From: Choristoneura fumiferana
Lineage: Eukaryota > Arthropoda > Insecta > Lepidoptera > Tortricidae
NCBI RefSeq assembly: GCF_025370935.1
Contig: NC_133497.1
Span: 2,343,103 to 2,407,102, forward strand
DNA: 64,000 nt
Direction of reading: 5' to 3'
Positions 10,676 to 22,066 of the stretch are shown in pieces (position 1 is the stretch's first letter; each line of letters opens with the position of its first letter). A program made the translations under genes and the position numbers. Below the pieces are notes generated by a model. It ran no database searches and was not told the origin of the DNA. It worked only from the letters and a program-made list of their open reading frames with translations.

Positions 10676-11495
10676 CACGTATCACCGTCGCTGCCGCTGC
10701 TCATTGTGCACATTTTGTATCTGTCATTGACGTATTAGAAATGTCACAACATCTCTCTTCCTCTTCCGGTGCAAGATGGCTCTTGACTTGACTTTGACTG
10801 CAATAATAAATTGTGCTGTGCGATGCTTTTATTGAATAAATGATTAGAGTAAGTACAGAAACCTTTATTATTAAACTCCGTAAAGTTCTCATAAGTAATT
10901 CAAAGCTTTAAACCGCTTTACGCAACACAAATGGATTTTCTTTTGCTTGCTGCGGAAGAAACTGTAGGCAATAGAAGTATTACATACACACAATATAACA
11001 AAGAAACCTAATAGGTTCCCGGAAAGACTACAGTATATTGGGTTCCCGTCTGGAACTGTCAGGTAGAAGAGCAAGTCTGTGACCGATACATCCTCGTCCT
11101 CAATACCTACTTGTATATTTATCAGTAGTTTGGTGTTTGTCCTGCCCTAAACACCTCATTATGCCCATATATACTGTAGTCTTTGTTATGCCCCCTTAAC
11201 TTAATGAGGGCTATTCGCGTATATTCACCGCTAGAGGCGCTAGTGTAGCGTGATGTCAAATCTCATAGTTTTTGGGTGAGCTACGCGTTTATCTATAACT
11301 AGATGAAAACGGGTAAAATGTAGACTCGTCGTACTTATTGAAAAATCTGACGTATATTCCCAGCCTTAATATTATCACAAACGTACTTTCACAGCTAACC
11401 TACGTATCGGTATTTCACTAGTAGATATTTCTCCTAAATCTTATTTGCCCAATAACTATGATGTCTCTGTCTCATAATCAAAGAAATTAGACCTA
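10676..11495. other. No recognisable gene
   Basis: Mixed AT-rich sequence. I see short frames only and no repeat family that I can name. Confidence 0.4.
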
Positions 11496-11575
11496 AAGGG
11501 CCCCATATACGGTACGATTCGTCTGTACGATGGATCTGATGAAAATCGACGAATCGTACCGTGTGTGGGGCCCTT
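11496..11575. repeat. Short palindromic element
   Basis: AAGGGCCCCATATACGGTAC on the left is mirrored by GTACCGTGTGTGGGGCCCTT on the right within 80 bp. It is probably a minimal MITE. Confidence 0.7.
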
Positions 11576-12388
11576 AAGAGGTCACAATGGAAAAGAAATG
11601 CAAACCTGTGACACGTGATGACGTGACACTAACGCCACTTTGATTTGATGACTTTGATTGACATGTTTACTTCGCAACGCCATTATATATAGTAATTTAT
11701 TCAAGTTTATATTGAATGAAAATACTCGATAATCCGAATTTTCCGCCTACAAGTTGTCGACTCGGATTGACTAATTTTTTACGCTCTTCAATTTGATGTG
11801 CATTTCGTTCGAGTCTACCGTACCTACCCCTTGACGAAATTATTAATATAGAAGATTAGAATAATTTTGTGATTATGTTCCATTACCTGAAATTAATTAT
11901 GGCAATTATGCGTTACGGGGCAATGAATGTCTGTGTTTTGAGACAGTTTTGTCTTTCGGAAACTTTGTCCTCCCTTTTTTTCCGAACAAAACGGGACTAC
12001 GCAACTGTTGTTGTTCGATATTTTATTGTACGGTTTTAATGTGTATTAAATATGATTTTAATCTAAACTTTGTTTTCACGCCCGTATTAACAGTTTTTGA
12101 AAGCCACACTTAAAAACCTCACGCAACAGTGGCGCCATCTAGAAAGACAAAAAACGATACCCCTAATTTCGGCTGCGGAACCCTTTGTCATTCAAGAAGC
12201 TCTTGGCTTGTTTTTCACGCAATGTTATTGACAAGAATATCTTTACGACGCCGCGCCGATAAAGGTAATGCATTGTTTGTACTACTTTGGGATTACTTGC
12301 CAGAGCCGGCTTTAGGCGGTGTTGCCACCAGAGATGTGCGAGGATGTCATTGTGTTGAGAGGAATTTCTTGTTCATGAACCAATAGAA
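11576..12388. other. No recognisable gene
   Basis: A frame at 12129-12386 has no ATG start and no family signature. The GTGGCGCCATCTAG phrase at 12129 is common in lepidopteran transposon flanks. Confidence 0.4.
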
Positions 12389-12424
12389 ACGCTTCGTTTC
12401 GAACTTAACCAGAACTCATTATTA
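12389..12424 (-). mobile_element. Relic of a PLE terminal repeat with hammerhead-like core
   Basis: The minus strand reads TGAGTTCTGGTTAAGTTCG then AAAC, a diverged match to the complete hammerhead-like motif at 43416-43462. The rest of the element is gone; SINE C abuts it. Confidence 0.45.
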
Positions 12425-12785
12425 AGATTGGTTTTTTGGAATCTTTTTGTATTTTTTATTTCAATTCCAAATGTTTTTTGTTACTTTTACGGTCATCCCG
12501 CAAAACCCATATCGAAAATACAAAGTGAAATATAGATGCACAGAAAAACCGGAAAAATGGGAATCGAACCCAGGTCCTCGGCATTCCGTGCCACGTGCTA
12601 TACCACTACACCACCACTGGACAGTGATACAGACACGAATTTCTCCCATGCACCACATATCTCGGCTTGTTTTTTTTTCTTATTTAGTCACTTTGTCACT
12701 TATAAGCAGCGACACTAGCGACATCTAGCTGTAGCCCTCATCGAGAAACTTTCAGCACCCCATTGGAACTAACCGCTCACCCGGA
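12425..12785 (-). mobile_element. SINE C, near-complete copy
   Basis: On the minus strand a tRNA-like head holds box A (TGGTGTAGTGG) and box B (GGTTCGATTCC). A tail follows with GATGACCGTAAAAGTAAC and GAAATAAAAAATACAAAAAG. Upstream of the tRNA-like part is a fixed segment that begins CCGGGTGAGCGGTTAG, so the promoter lies inside the unit. Other copies are at 25300, 25620, 29970 and 34575. Confidence 0.75.
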
Positions 12786-12795
12786 CAATCTACCA

Positions 12796-13465
12796 CAGGG
12801 CCTCCGCATGACCAAAACATCCAAAAATGGCAACTGTCCATCATTCTCTCTCTCCACCGCGAACTTAACTTTATCGTGCAAAGTGTTAAGGTACCTAGTT
12901 AGCAAACTGTGACACACTATCTCTGGACACAATCGCAAAAACGTCATCCACGTACCGCCACCATAACTGGGTGCTACAGGAGCGCTGTTTAAAGCTTTTC
13001 CCTCCAACCACTGCATAAAGATATTTGCGGTGACCGGAGCAATCGGTGAACCCATGGCCACTCCATCAACTTGCAAATAGTAATCACCGCGCCAAACCAA
13101 ATAACCGCTCTTCAAACACAACTCAATTCCCTCCATGTAGGTACACGGTAGGTAAATCAGGGACACACCACAGGTCAGATATAATTCTTAGTCTCGTCTA
13201 CCGGCACATTGGTGAAAAGAGATGTAACATCAAAGCTAACCATCAGTTCATCCTTACGCATATGGACATCATTTAACAAGGCAACGAAGTGTTTCGAATC
13301 CCTAATAAAACTCGTCGACTTCCCCGTAAACCGTAACAGCAGCAGCACAGACGACAGATGACGGGCCAGCTTATACGTCGGCGAATCAATTTGACTCACT
13401 ATGGGTCTCAGAGGCCAAAAATACTGCTGCGTCCACAGAACCCTACTGTGGACGCAGCTTTGCAA
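12796..13465 (-). pseudogene. Penelope-like element reverse transcriptase, decayed
   Basis: PLEs encode a reverse transcriptase related to telomerase, usually with a C-terminal GIY-YIG endonuclease. On the minus strand I see LRPIVSQIDSPTYKLA, motif A SFDVTSLFTNVP, motif B DGVAMGSPIAPVTANIF, and LPFLDVLVMRRP. The catalytic YVDDVFAIV is still readable (about 12925-12955) but in another frame from motif B, so at least two frameshifts are present, plus a break near 13170. The 3' part with the endonuclease is cut off where SINE C begins. Upstream on the same strand are PLE terminal sequences. Confidence 0.85.
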
Positions 13466-13537
13466 TTAAGCCCGAAACATGTCGAGGTAAACTCGGTTTA
13501 AGACGTGAGTTATCCGTTACAATATCATTTAAGTCGC
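13466..13537 (-). mobile_element. PLE family 1 terminal sequence
   Basis: It contains AGCCCGAAACATGTCGAGG and TTTAAGACGTGAGTTATCCG, shared with the PLE copies at 29145, 49644 and 53151. It abuts an internal piece of the reverse transcriptase, so this copy is truncated or rearranged. Confidence 0.75.
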
Positions 13538-13905
13538 ACACCCTTAACTGTCACACTGTGACTCGTTGGGAATATTTGTACTAAAAAAATCCCAACCAGT
13601 CACACTAAAAAAAATACCTAACATCGAAAGCTAAGGCGGGAGCTACGCTCCGCTTCGCTAAGCCTTCTGAACCTAACCTATCCGAGTCGCTTTTGCTCCG
13701 AACCGAAATCATAAGTGTGACTGGTTGGGTTTTTTTTAGTAAAAATATTCCCAACGAGTCACAGAGTAACAGTTAAGGGTATGACTCGTTGGGGTAAAAC
13801 AGTCCTATCTAGTAACAGTGCGACTTGTTGGGATTTATTTAGCAAAAATATTCCCAACGAGGCACAGTGTGACAGTTAAGCGTGTGACTCGGCGGGAACA
13901 AACCC
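13538..13905. repeat. Compound inverted repeat built on GTGACTCGTTGGGA
   Basis: A 70-bp arm (13540-13612) is inverted at about 13711-13782. A third, diverged half-unit (13783-13905) repeats the same phrases again, including AAAAATATTCCCAACGAG. A GC-rich linker lies between the first arms. It is likely a MITE with a partial duplication. Confidence 0.7.
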
Positions 13906-16140
13906 CAAGGTCTGCACAACTCCAAATCCAGCCTTGCTTATTGTAGTTACACAGTCATAAGTACCTATACTTGGAGATATTATTATCTACATTACTGCAG
14001 ATAATAAATAATGTAATTAATACCACAATCGCAACTCGTACCCGTGCCCGTGATTAACAGGGCAAAAAACTCGTTTTTTCGATATATTAAAATTAAACAA
14101 GCGAGTATAGACATAATATACCTACCTACCGTATAAACCTAACGGCAATGCACCTTGTTGTAGCACGTGCTGGCGTGCGTGTGTGTGAAACGCCTCAGAT
14201 TTCAATGGGTGGCATAGCTATCATACTTGGGTGGTACCCGGGGATATTGTAGGTGTCACGTCACCCTAAAACTCGAATGAAAAAAAAAACTTATTACGAG
14301 TATGCAAGTAAGCCTTATGTCTATGTATTACGTAGGTACTTATTATTTTACATATATTTTTTCATAGTTTCGGTTATGCAATCTGCCATAGTTTTAGGAA
14401 TTTTTATAAGTGATGTTCACGGTCGGATGTCACCCTTAGCCTAAGCGGGTGACAGCCGGGGCGGGCCGCCCCCGCCGTCCCCCCTCAGCTACGCCACTGT
14501 TTTCATAGCAATTTGGCAAAATACCGAAATTCATTTCAACAGCCGGATCTTATAGTTTACGCGTGCGAAGTCGCGGGTAAACACTATACACATAATTTTT
14601 ACATCAAAACAAGTTATTTATAGTTCAAAGTTATAATTATTTTAATGCTTTGTGCCAATTACGTGATTTTGGCATTATTCCAGCTGTTTTACGTGGGTTA
14701 CTCTTGAGTGCTCTTGGGTAGGTACAGTTGTCAATTCATATTATAGTTACTCTATATGGTAGTCGTCAGTTTTTTTAAAGGCGCTGGTAAACTTAAACAT
14801 TCACTAGAGAGAGCACATAATAAATAATAGTTCTTACAGCAGAATGTTACATTTAATGTAATTTACAGAAAATAAACAGGATCGTTTTAGCGACTTGATA
14901 GTTTATTTTCCCTTAATCATTTTTTCTTTGCAGCAAAATTTATTTACACGAAGGCAATATTTCCAAGTCTGCTTTTTTAATGAAGCTTATTTTCACATTC
15001 GCGTTTATTCTTTGTCGCATTTTTTACAGTCGCGTTTTTCCCCAATCCCAATTGACACAGAAACAGTGTCGATGGAGCCCTGGTATCACAGACCTCCTGT
15101 TTCCCACCGAGTCTTATGTAACCCACTACTAAACCACACAACCAGGCTTAACGGCTCATAGGTAGGTTTAGGTTATGTTAGTTTTGAATCGGCCCGAGGG
15201 GCCAAAACCACTTAGGATAGGAGCTCCGCGTGAGGTTTATTAGAAAAGGTTATATACCTACATACTAACATATCTACATCCTGCACTAGTACTTTATTTA
15301 CATATGCTTGTAACTACTTATTCGATAATGTTTTTTTTTTTTAATGACGCACGAAGATTTAAGTAGATACGCAAATATTTTTAGATGTGTATGTAGCGGG
15401 CTAGCGGGTACTAATGGCTATATCCATGCATATTTTTTGTGGAGGTGTACCTCCACGAGATGTAAAAAAAAATCTGAAGAAAAATAAATTTTTTTTTTTT
15501 ACATAATGAAGTATATAGGAAATGATGCGGGTTAAAAATATGTATTTTGCCTAGCCTATTTTATAATTGTCAAATATTATTTTGTTTGGTTAATCTAACT
15601 TGAACAGTTTACAAAATATGCCACTTCCAATGATACGCTGATGATTCAGTATTCAGTATTTATTTATTGCAACACCTTTTACAAAAAATTATAAAAAATG
15701 ATGCCCTGTTGGGGCGCGGCAATTTTAAAATTAATTACATTAATTAACTTATACATAACATTTTATGCTATTTTAACCTCATGTATTTTTTAGGAAGAGG
15801 TTTAAGGAACACTTATAAATTAACTTTATATAATTAAGGTATCTAAATAAACTACTTATACATTTATCTAGAAATAACACAAACTTAGAACTTCATTATC
15901 CTGAATAACTTGAAAACAAAAGAAGATCGAGGACTGATATTAAGCATAGAGTGTTCTTAGGACTTGCCAGTACACCACCTGAAAGAATGACCAGATCCGT
16001 CGTTGGGGGCAATTCTAGTTTGCTTAGCCTGCTGGACCCTTTATAGCAACTTAGTTTCGACAATATGTCAAAAACTTAAACAAACAAACATAAACAATGG
16101 ATACAACAAAAAAAGTGAAATAAAATAAAATGAGAATACA
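13906..16140. other. No gene; scattered decayed repeats
   Basis: I see decayed retroposon wording near 14440-14580 and 15640-15780, and A/T homopolymers. No open frame with a recognisable domain is present. Confidence 0.4.
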
Positions 16141-16147
16141 AAATACT

Positions 16148-16169
16148 TAGACTAGACTAGACTAGACTT
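16148..16169. repeat. (TAGAC)n short tandem repeat
   Basis: About four copies of a TAGAC unit. Confidence 0.85.
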
Positions 16170-16488
16170 AAATAGTAGATTGTACAACAAGAGCATAAAA
16201 CGAGCCATTTTACTCAAGACGTTCATATAGCCACCTGAGCCAGTACGGCGAGGGTGAATAGACACGACGAGGGGAAAATGGGTTTAATGCTCGAGTTTTA
16301 CATTGCTTTTCACTTCGATGGCGAGGAAATGAAATAGAAACAGTGGAAACAAATGTTCCCTTACTATGTACCTACCTTTCATTGTTCACGCATTACTGTA
16401 ATAATTGTACATTTTAAGTTTTATTTACTTTAAATTAAAAAGGTACAATTGAAGTTACACTAAACTATCCTAAAAATAAATTAACTAC

Positions 16489-16702
16489 CGTAAACTGCTT
16501 CAACTTTGCCCTCTGGCCCCAACATTGCCTGATTCGATTTAGAGTCGATAACTTAGCACTCTTATAGGTTTTAAACTTTTATCTACACGGGAATTATTAT
16601 TACGGGGGATAAAAGTTTAAATACCTAGAATGGTGCTAGTTATCGACTCTAAATCGAATCAGGCAATGTTGGGGCCAGAGGGCAAAGTTGAAGCAGTTTA
16701 CG
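16489..16702. mobile_element. 214-bp foldback element
   Basis: Two arms of about 90 bp are nearly perfect inverses, starting CGTAAACTGCTTCAACTTTG on the left and ending with its complement on the right. A ~22-bp loop (ACGGGAATTATTATTACGGG) separates them. Only a few differences and a one-base indel are seen near the loop. Confidence 0.92.
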
Positions 16703-17820
16703 CTATACATGTATCCCCCAAGTCTTGTCCCTGAGGAAGAGTGCCCATAAGGCTGGCTGCATTTCCGTGCTGGATCGTGATTTTTATTGATCTATTTTGA
16801 TTGATTTTTAGTTCTATATAAATTAAAAATTATTTAAAAAATATTTAGAATCTTCTTTGTGTATGGCTGTTTACACCTGATTGCCTTGGTCTTAGACGAA
16901 GATTTTACTTTATGCACTAGAGCATAAAAAGTCATTTTATATCGCCTAGACCCAGCATAAATAAACACAAACATTACGAGCATGAGAAGTGAAAAATAAT
17001 TTAGAATACTTAATTACTCTTTGCTTCGGCTCTTTAGTACGAAAATATCTGACGCCACGTCACTGGTAGCTAGCGAGCAAAGTACTTAGTTGTTTTTAGT
17101 TCATTGATATCGAGCTCTACAAAGTAACGCCTGATTCAATAAATTATTTTGATCTAGGTACCTAACCTACCCAGTCAACCTAACCTGCGCTCAGTTTTAT
17201 GAACTTATAATAAATTTAACACCTTCAAAAACAAGTTTATCGGCCAGCGAACTCTTGTTTATCGCTTTTTAAATATTATTCAATTAATTGCTTAAGTACC
17301 TATCCAATTATAATTTAATAAAATGCAGGCATGTCTCATCAGGGACATAAAATTTTCATTTATTTATAGATTACTTATGAGACAGTTTTGAAGGAACTAA
17401 GAACCTACTTAACTTTTATGCCCTACTAAGCCAAAAGACGGTAAGTATCTAAAAACAACACTTGAGTCACATATTTTAGGTTCAAACCCAGTGCTTGTTT
17501 TCTCGCTCACACAACACGACTTGCGAGGTTTAGGCATAGTACCCACATATTGTATAAATAAATAAATAAATGAGCCTTTTATTTGTTCTCTTTTTGTATG
17601 CACTTTACATTTTTTTTCACTACACATGCAACAGAAAAATATAAATATGCTATTACAATTTTTTAATTTATAAGCTAATTCATTACATTATAATAATAAT
17701 ATATTAATAGAACATTGCAAAAAAATATTTTTTTTCCTTATTCTAAATTATGTCTTCAGTTTTTTAAAAAAAAAACAATAATTTTTTTTCTTCGACGTTT
17801 TCATTTCTTATTATTATTTT
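16703..17820. other. No recognisable gene
   Basis: AT-rich sequence with short frames only. Nothing can be assigned. Confidence 0.4.
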
Positions 17821-17825
17821 TTCTT

Positions 17826-19260
17826 TTTTATAACGAGAACCCTTTAGTAGGGTAAAGGCCTCCTCCAATTTTGCCCATTGTTTCCTATCTTTTGCCTTGG
17901 CTTGCCATTTGTCTCCTGCTATATCCCCGACATCATCAACCCATCTTCTCGGTGGTCTTCCTCGTTTTCTTTTTCCGTTGGGTCCTTTCCATGCTACGGC
18001 ATGGCTAGTCCATCGGTCATCTTTTGTTCTGGCGAGGTGCCCATTTCCATTTCAATGTCATAGTGAAGTAGGAAATCATTTTGTTTGTTTTATTGCCTTA
18101 TCTTTGTGTGGCGTACCTTTATGTGATCTTAAATAATAATAGGCGCCCGTTGCGCTATACTATTTGGTTATGATTATTTGCTAATATTTTTTGTCAGTCA
18201 GGAGTTTGTTTATTTTATTATTTGATTTTCCCATTAAAATATCGAGACAGTCAATGAGACAAGGGATCCTTTATTCGAATTTTTAAGACGGAACGTTCCA
18301 TGGCTGCTTGACATTTCCTGATTTTTAGGGTTCCGGAGCCAAAATGGCTAAAACGGAACCCTTATAGTTTCGCCATGTCTGTCTGTCTGTCTGTCCGTCC
18401 GTCCGCGGCTTTTCTCAGGGACTATCAATGCTAGAAAGCTGTAATTTTGCACGGATATAAGTAAACTATGCCGACAAAATGGTACAATTAAAACCTCAAA
18501 ATTTTATTTTTTATTTTACCTCCCATAGACGTAAAGTGGGGGTGATTTTTTTTTTCTCATTCAACCCTATAGTGTGGGGTATCGTTGGATAGGTATTTTA
18601 AAACCATTAGGGGTTTGCTAAGACGATTTTTCGATTCAGTGATTGTTTGCGAAATATTCAACTTTAAAGTGCAAATTTTCATTAAAATCGAGCGTTCCCC
18701 CCTCTAAAATCTTAACCGGTGAATGGAGAAATTAAAAAAAATTCAGGATGGTAGTAAGTATATCAAACTTTCAAGGAAAACTATAACGGCTAAGTTTGTT
18801 TGAGAATTATTAGTAGTTTATGAGTAAATAGTAACCTAAGGTATAAATATACCTAAACTTGGAAGATTCTGTATAAAATACGAAATCCTTAGAAAAATAT
18901 CTTAACTTTTTCGTAATGACTACGGAACCCTGTTTTGGGCGTGTCCGACACGCTCTTGGCCGGTTTTTATTGGTGGTTTAGAGCTATTAGTCATAAGTTT
19001 AGTTTTTTGCAGGTTAATTTCCAGGCCCACGCTAGCGCTCACTACGAGTACCTGTAGAGCTTGTATCATTTGTTCCAATTGTGAGCTTGATTCTGAGAAT
19101 ATTATTACATCGTCAGCAAAGCGCAAATGGCTGGGAAAATTTCCATTTATTTTTATGCCATAATTTTTCCAGTCGAGTTTCTTGAATATCGCTTCTAGTA
19201 CGGCGATTGTATAGTATCAAGCACTCTACAATATCTGGGTACGCCCATGGTCTATTGAAT
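17826..19260 (-). pseudogene. RTE-type LINE reverse transcriptase, split by a MITE
   Basis: On the minus strand the piece at 18968-19255 reads LEAIFKKLDWKNYGI, then the catalytic HLRFADDVIIFSES and an INLQKTKLMTNS segment. This parallels the LINE at the window start residue for residue in spacing. Downstream, beyond the MITE, QAAMERSVLKI (18270-18320) and HLARTKDDRW plus GRPPRRWVDDV (17860-18060) match its C-terminus. About 80 residues between these parts are missing at the MITE junction, and stops and frameshifts are present. It is a dead copy. Confidence 0.85.
18325..18967 (+). mobile_element. (GTCY)n-bearing MITE, family G, copy 1
   Basis: The element starts TTAGGGTTCCGGAGCCAAAA, has the GTCTGTCTGTCTGTCCGTCC tract, and ends GGGCGTGTCCGACACGCTC then TTGGCCGG. 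It is non-coding. Lepidopteran MITEs with hitch-hiking (GTCY)n tracts have been described in the literature; assignment here is by resemblance. It splits the RTE LINE. Confidence 0.85.
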
Positions 19261-19834
19261 AATGTTTTTCCATCGTATTTTGTCTTTAGAAGTATCTTTC
19301 TTTATTAATTAGCTTCAGTTAACTTCAGTAAGCTAGTTGAGATAGCATGATAAATATGAACTCTTCCCTCAAAGTGCGATGACAAAACGTCCTTCACCAG
19401 AGATTAAATTTTAGTTATTATTTTTTCGCCCTTGTACCTTTGCAAGAACTGAAGGTACCTTTTACCCCCGACGCAAAAAGAGTGTCTGCCTGTGGCAGTA
19501 CCTCTTAAACGGGTGGACCGATTTAAATGTAAGTAGTTTTTTTTATTTGAAATCAGGTTCTAGCGATGATTCTTAGACACGTTTCATCAAAATCTGTTTA
19601 GCTGTTTTGAAATATCAAACTTTTCGTTAAAAAAGAAAACTTAAGTTCTTAACTTTCACAGTTACCTATTTATTTATTTAGTTCCTACTTATTTATCTTG
19701 TAAGTGATAAAAATTAAGCTTTATGATACCTACTTAATTAATTAATTTGTTACTGTTTGTCCCACTGGCTATAGGTATTTATTTTAGACGTGTATTATAT
19801 GTACAATATATATAGATGTATATTTGTTGCGTTT

Positions 19835-20022
19835 TAATTTTCTGATCTACATACTGTTGCACCACCTGCTGTAAACTAGTCCTTCCTTCTTTCTGTAAAA
19901 AAGGTTGTCTGGAAGAGATCGCTCTTACGCGATAAGGCCGCCTATTGTTTACCTTGTAATTTTCTCTGTGTACATATTTTCTGTATCGCTTATTTCTGCT
20001 GTACAATAAAGAGTCATTGTAT
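19835..20022 (+). mobile_element. LINE 3' tail (type J)
   Basis: TGCACCACCTGCTG, GTTGTCTGGAAGAGATCGCT and GCGATAAGGCCGCCTATTG followed by AATAAAGAGTCATTG match the 3' end of the LINE at 57068-57998. This copy keeps only the tail and abuts SINE A. Confidence 0.75.
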
Positions 20023-20023
20023 T

Positions 20024-20585
20024 TGACGACCGGATGGCTAAGTGGTTAGAGAACCTGACTACGAAGTTTGAGGTCCTGGGTTCGAATCCCGGCCGGGGCA
20101 GATATTTGTGTGAATAACACGAATGTTTGTTCTCGGTCTTGGATGTTTAATATGTATTTAAGTATGTATTTATCTATATAAGTATGTTTATCCGTTGCCT
20201 AGTGTCCAACTAAGCTTTGCTTAGTTTGGGACTAGGTCAGCAGTTGGGTTTGCAGGTGGTAGGACCTTGTGCAAGGTCCGCCCGGATTGCTACCACCATC
20301 TTGCTCGCTAATCCTGCCGTGAAGCAGCAGTGCTTGCACTGTTGTGTTTCGGCGTGGAGAGTAAGACAGCCGGTGAAATTACTAGCACTTGAGGTATCCC
20401 ATCTCAGCCCTCTAGGTTGGCAACGCATCTGCAAAACCCCTGGTGTTGTAGATGTTTATGGGCGGTGGTGATCTCTTACCATCTGGAGACCCACTTGCTC
20501 GTTTGCCATCCAGTCGAATAAAAAAAAAAAAGGTCAATTGGTGTCAAGTGTCCCTGATATTTATTTATTTATTGTATTTATTATC
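20024..20585 (+). mobile_element. SINE A, interrupted by a LINE tail
   Basis: The tRNA-like head GACGACCGGATGGCTAAGTG with box B GGTTCGAATCCC is followed by the family body (ATATTTGTGTGAATAACACG, TATGTATTTAAGTATG) and the end GTGTCAAGTGTCCCTGATAT then TTTATTTATT. A type-L LINE end lies inside at 20240-20530. Confidence 0.88.
20240..20530 (+). mobile_element. Type-L LINE 3' end inserted in SINE A
   Basis: It runs from TTTGCAGGTGGTAGGACCTT to GCCATCCAGTCGAAT and an A-tail. AGGTCA is repeated at both junctions (20234-20239 and 20531-20536), as expected for target-primed insertion. Other copies of this tail are at 30793, 34207 and 48425. Confidence 0.85.
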
Positions 20586-20632
20586 CAAAAATATTCTAAC
20601 ATTACCTACTTATCTCGTAGAAGTGACTATAA

Positions 20633-20820
20633 AGGCAAACGTCCACTTGTCGGTATCGTACGCATCGGACGCATCGCACGCAACGGATCGTAGTAGGTAT
20701 TCTTTGTATAGAAACTCATATAAGTGCGTCCACCTGTCCGCATCGTAAGCATCGCACATTTCTATACAAAGCAACAAATCCGATACGTCCGAAGCGTATG
20801 ATGCGGATAAGTGGACGCCT
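20633..20820. mobile_element. Palindromic MITE with GTCCACTTGTC ends
   Basis: The left AAACGTCCACTTGTCGG is inverted as GATAAGTGGACGCCT at the right. CATCGCACG / GATGCG phrases recur inside. Confidence 0.75.
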
Positions 20821-21259
20821 AACTTAAGTATTCTATGTCTAGTCTAACAAACTAAAAGTAAGAGACTCGCTAGTGGCGCTTAGCTGGCTAAGGCCGGCTC
20901 TGAGCATAAAGTTTATATTTATCTCATTTAAACAATTATATGTCGCTTAGCGACAAGCACGCGCCGCCATCGTGCCCGGCCAGTCCGAACTTGTTTACAC
21001 TCTTCAAACCAGTAGTGGTGTGATCAGATACAGATACAGCTATTTGAGATTTTGGAAGCGATTCGTAATGTTGCGTAAACGCGTGTTGCATTTAACATTA
21101 CACGCTTTTATCTACACCTATATAGTAAAATCCTCAATTATGCGTTCAAAAACCATAGGTAATGACCAGCATTACGACATTGGATTCTATTATGAACACG
21201 GCTGTATCGTAATGGTCATTACGATACGTATCGTAATGAGATTTCATACATCATTACGG

Positions 21260-21423
21260 TGCCCTTAGTGTAAGTTTTCGGTTATAAAATACGTCTCGAT
21301 CGCGTTCGCGTTAAAATCTAAAACGTTCCGCTAGAGGCGCTGTTCGTGTTTCCATATAAATTGAGATTTTAACGCGAACGCGATCGAGACGTATTTTGTA
21401 ACCGAAAACTTACACTAAGGGCA
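21260..21423. mobile_element. Palindromic MITE, family Q, copy 1
   Basis: Family Q has arms starting TGCCCTTAGTGTAAGTTTTC followed by GTCTCGATCGCGTTCGCG, and a centre CGCTAGAGGCGCTG. Copies are at 21260, 22205, 43986 and 59076. Confidence 0.88.
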
Positions 21424-21452
21424 CAGCATTCGCCGCGACGACGTGCAGCAGC

Positions 21453-21552
21453 AGTAATAGGGGTCCTTAAAACACTCATGTGACCCTATTATGAAACTCG
21501 TCTATGCCTCGTTTCATAAACTCACACTCGTGTTTTAATGACCCCTATTACG
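21453..21552. repeat. Short inverted-repeat element
   Basis: GTAATAGGGGTCCTTAAAAC is mirrored by GTTTTAATGACCCCTATTAC across 100 bp. Confidence 0.75.
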
Positions 21553-21589
21553 ATACAGTTGCATAAAATACTATTATTTAACACTAGAG

Positions 21590-21770
21590 CTTACCCGCGG
21601 CTTCGCACACGTAAATCCTATGATACAGCAGTTGAATTGAAATTCCAGGGATTTTACGAAATTCCCGTGGGAACTCCCGAAAATTAGAACGTGGTTTTCA
21701 TTGAAATTGCATTAAAAATAATCATCCCGAACTTCATGACTCATAAGCCAACAGTTGTTATTTCGAGATT
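21590..21770 (+). mobile_element. Retroposon tail, truncated
   Basis: It starts CCCGCGGCTTCGCACACGT and keeps the ATTCCCGTGGGAACTCCCGA block, then is cut where a family G MITE begins. Confidence 0.65.
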
Positions 21771-22066
21771 GTGTTAGCAACCCCCTAATGATTTTAAAAG
21801 ACCTATCCAACGATACCCCACACTACAAGATTGGATGAGAAAAAAAAGCACCCCCACACTTTACGTCTATGGGAGGGAGGAACACAAAAAAAAAAAATTC
21901 TTTGATTTTTTTACTGTACCCTTTTGTCGGCATAGTTTACATATATATCCGTGCAAAATTACAGCTTTCTAGCACTGATAGTCCCTGAGCAAAGCCGCGG
22001 ACGGACAGACAGACAGACAGACAGACATGGCGAAACTATAAGGGTTCCGTTTTTACCATTTTGAAA
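21771..22066 (-). mobile_element. MITE family G, half copy
   Basis: The part from AACGATACCCCACACTAC to the (CAGA)n tract and GGGTTCCGTTTTTACCATTT is present; the GGACACGCCC end is missing. Confidence 0.8.

Noticed and set aside
12129..12386. 85-codon plus-strand frame
   Set aside because: No ATG start and no recognisable domain; it begins in a transposon-like GGCGCCATCTAG phrase.
20024..20100. tRNA-like sequence with good box A and box B
   Set aside because: It continues into the SINE A body and recurs many times, so it is a SINE head and not a tRNA gene. The same holds for the tRNA-like parts at 12575, 27780, 33936, 42970 and 60025.
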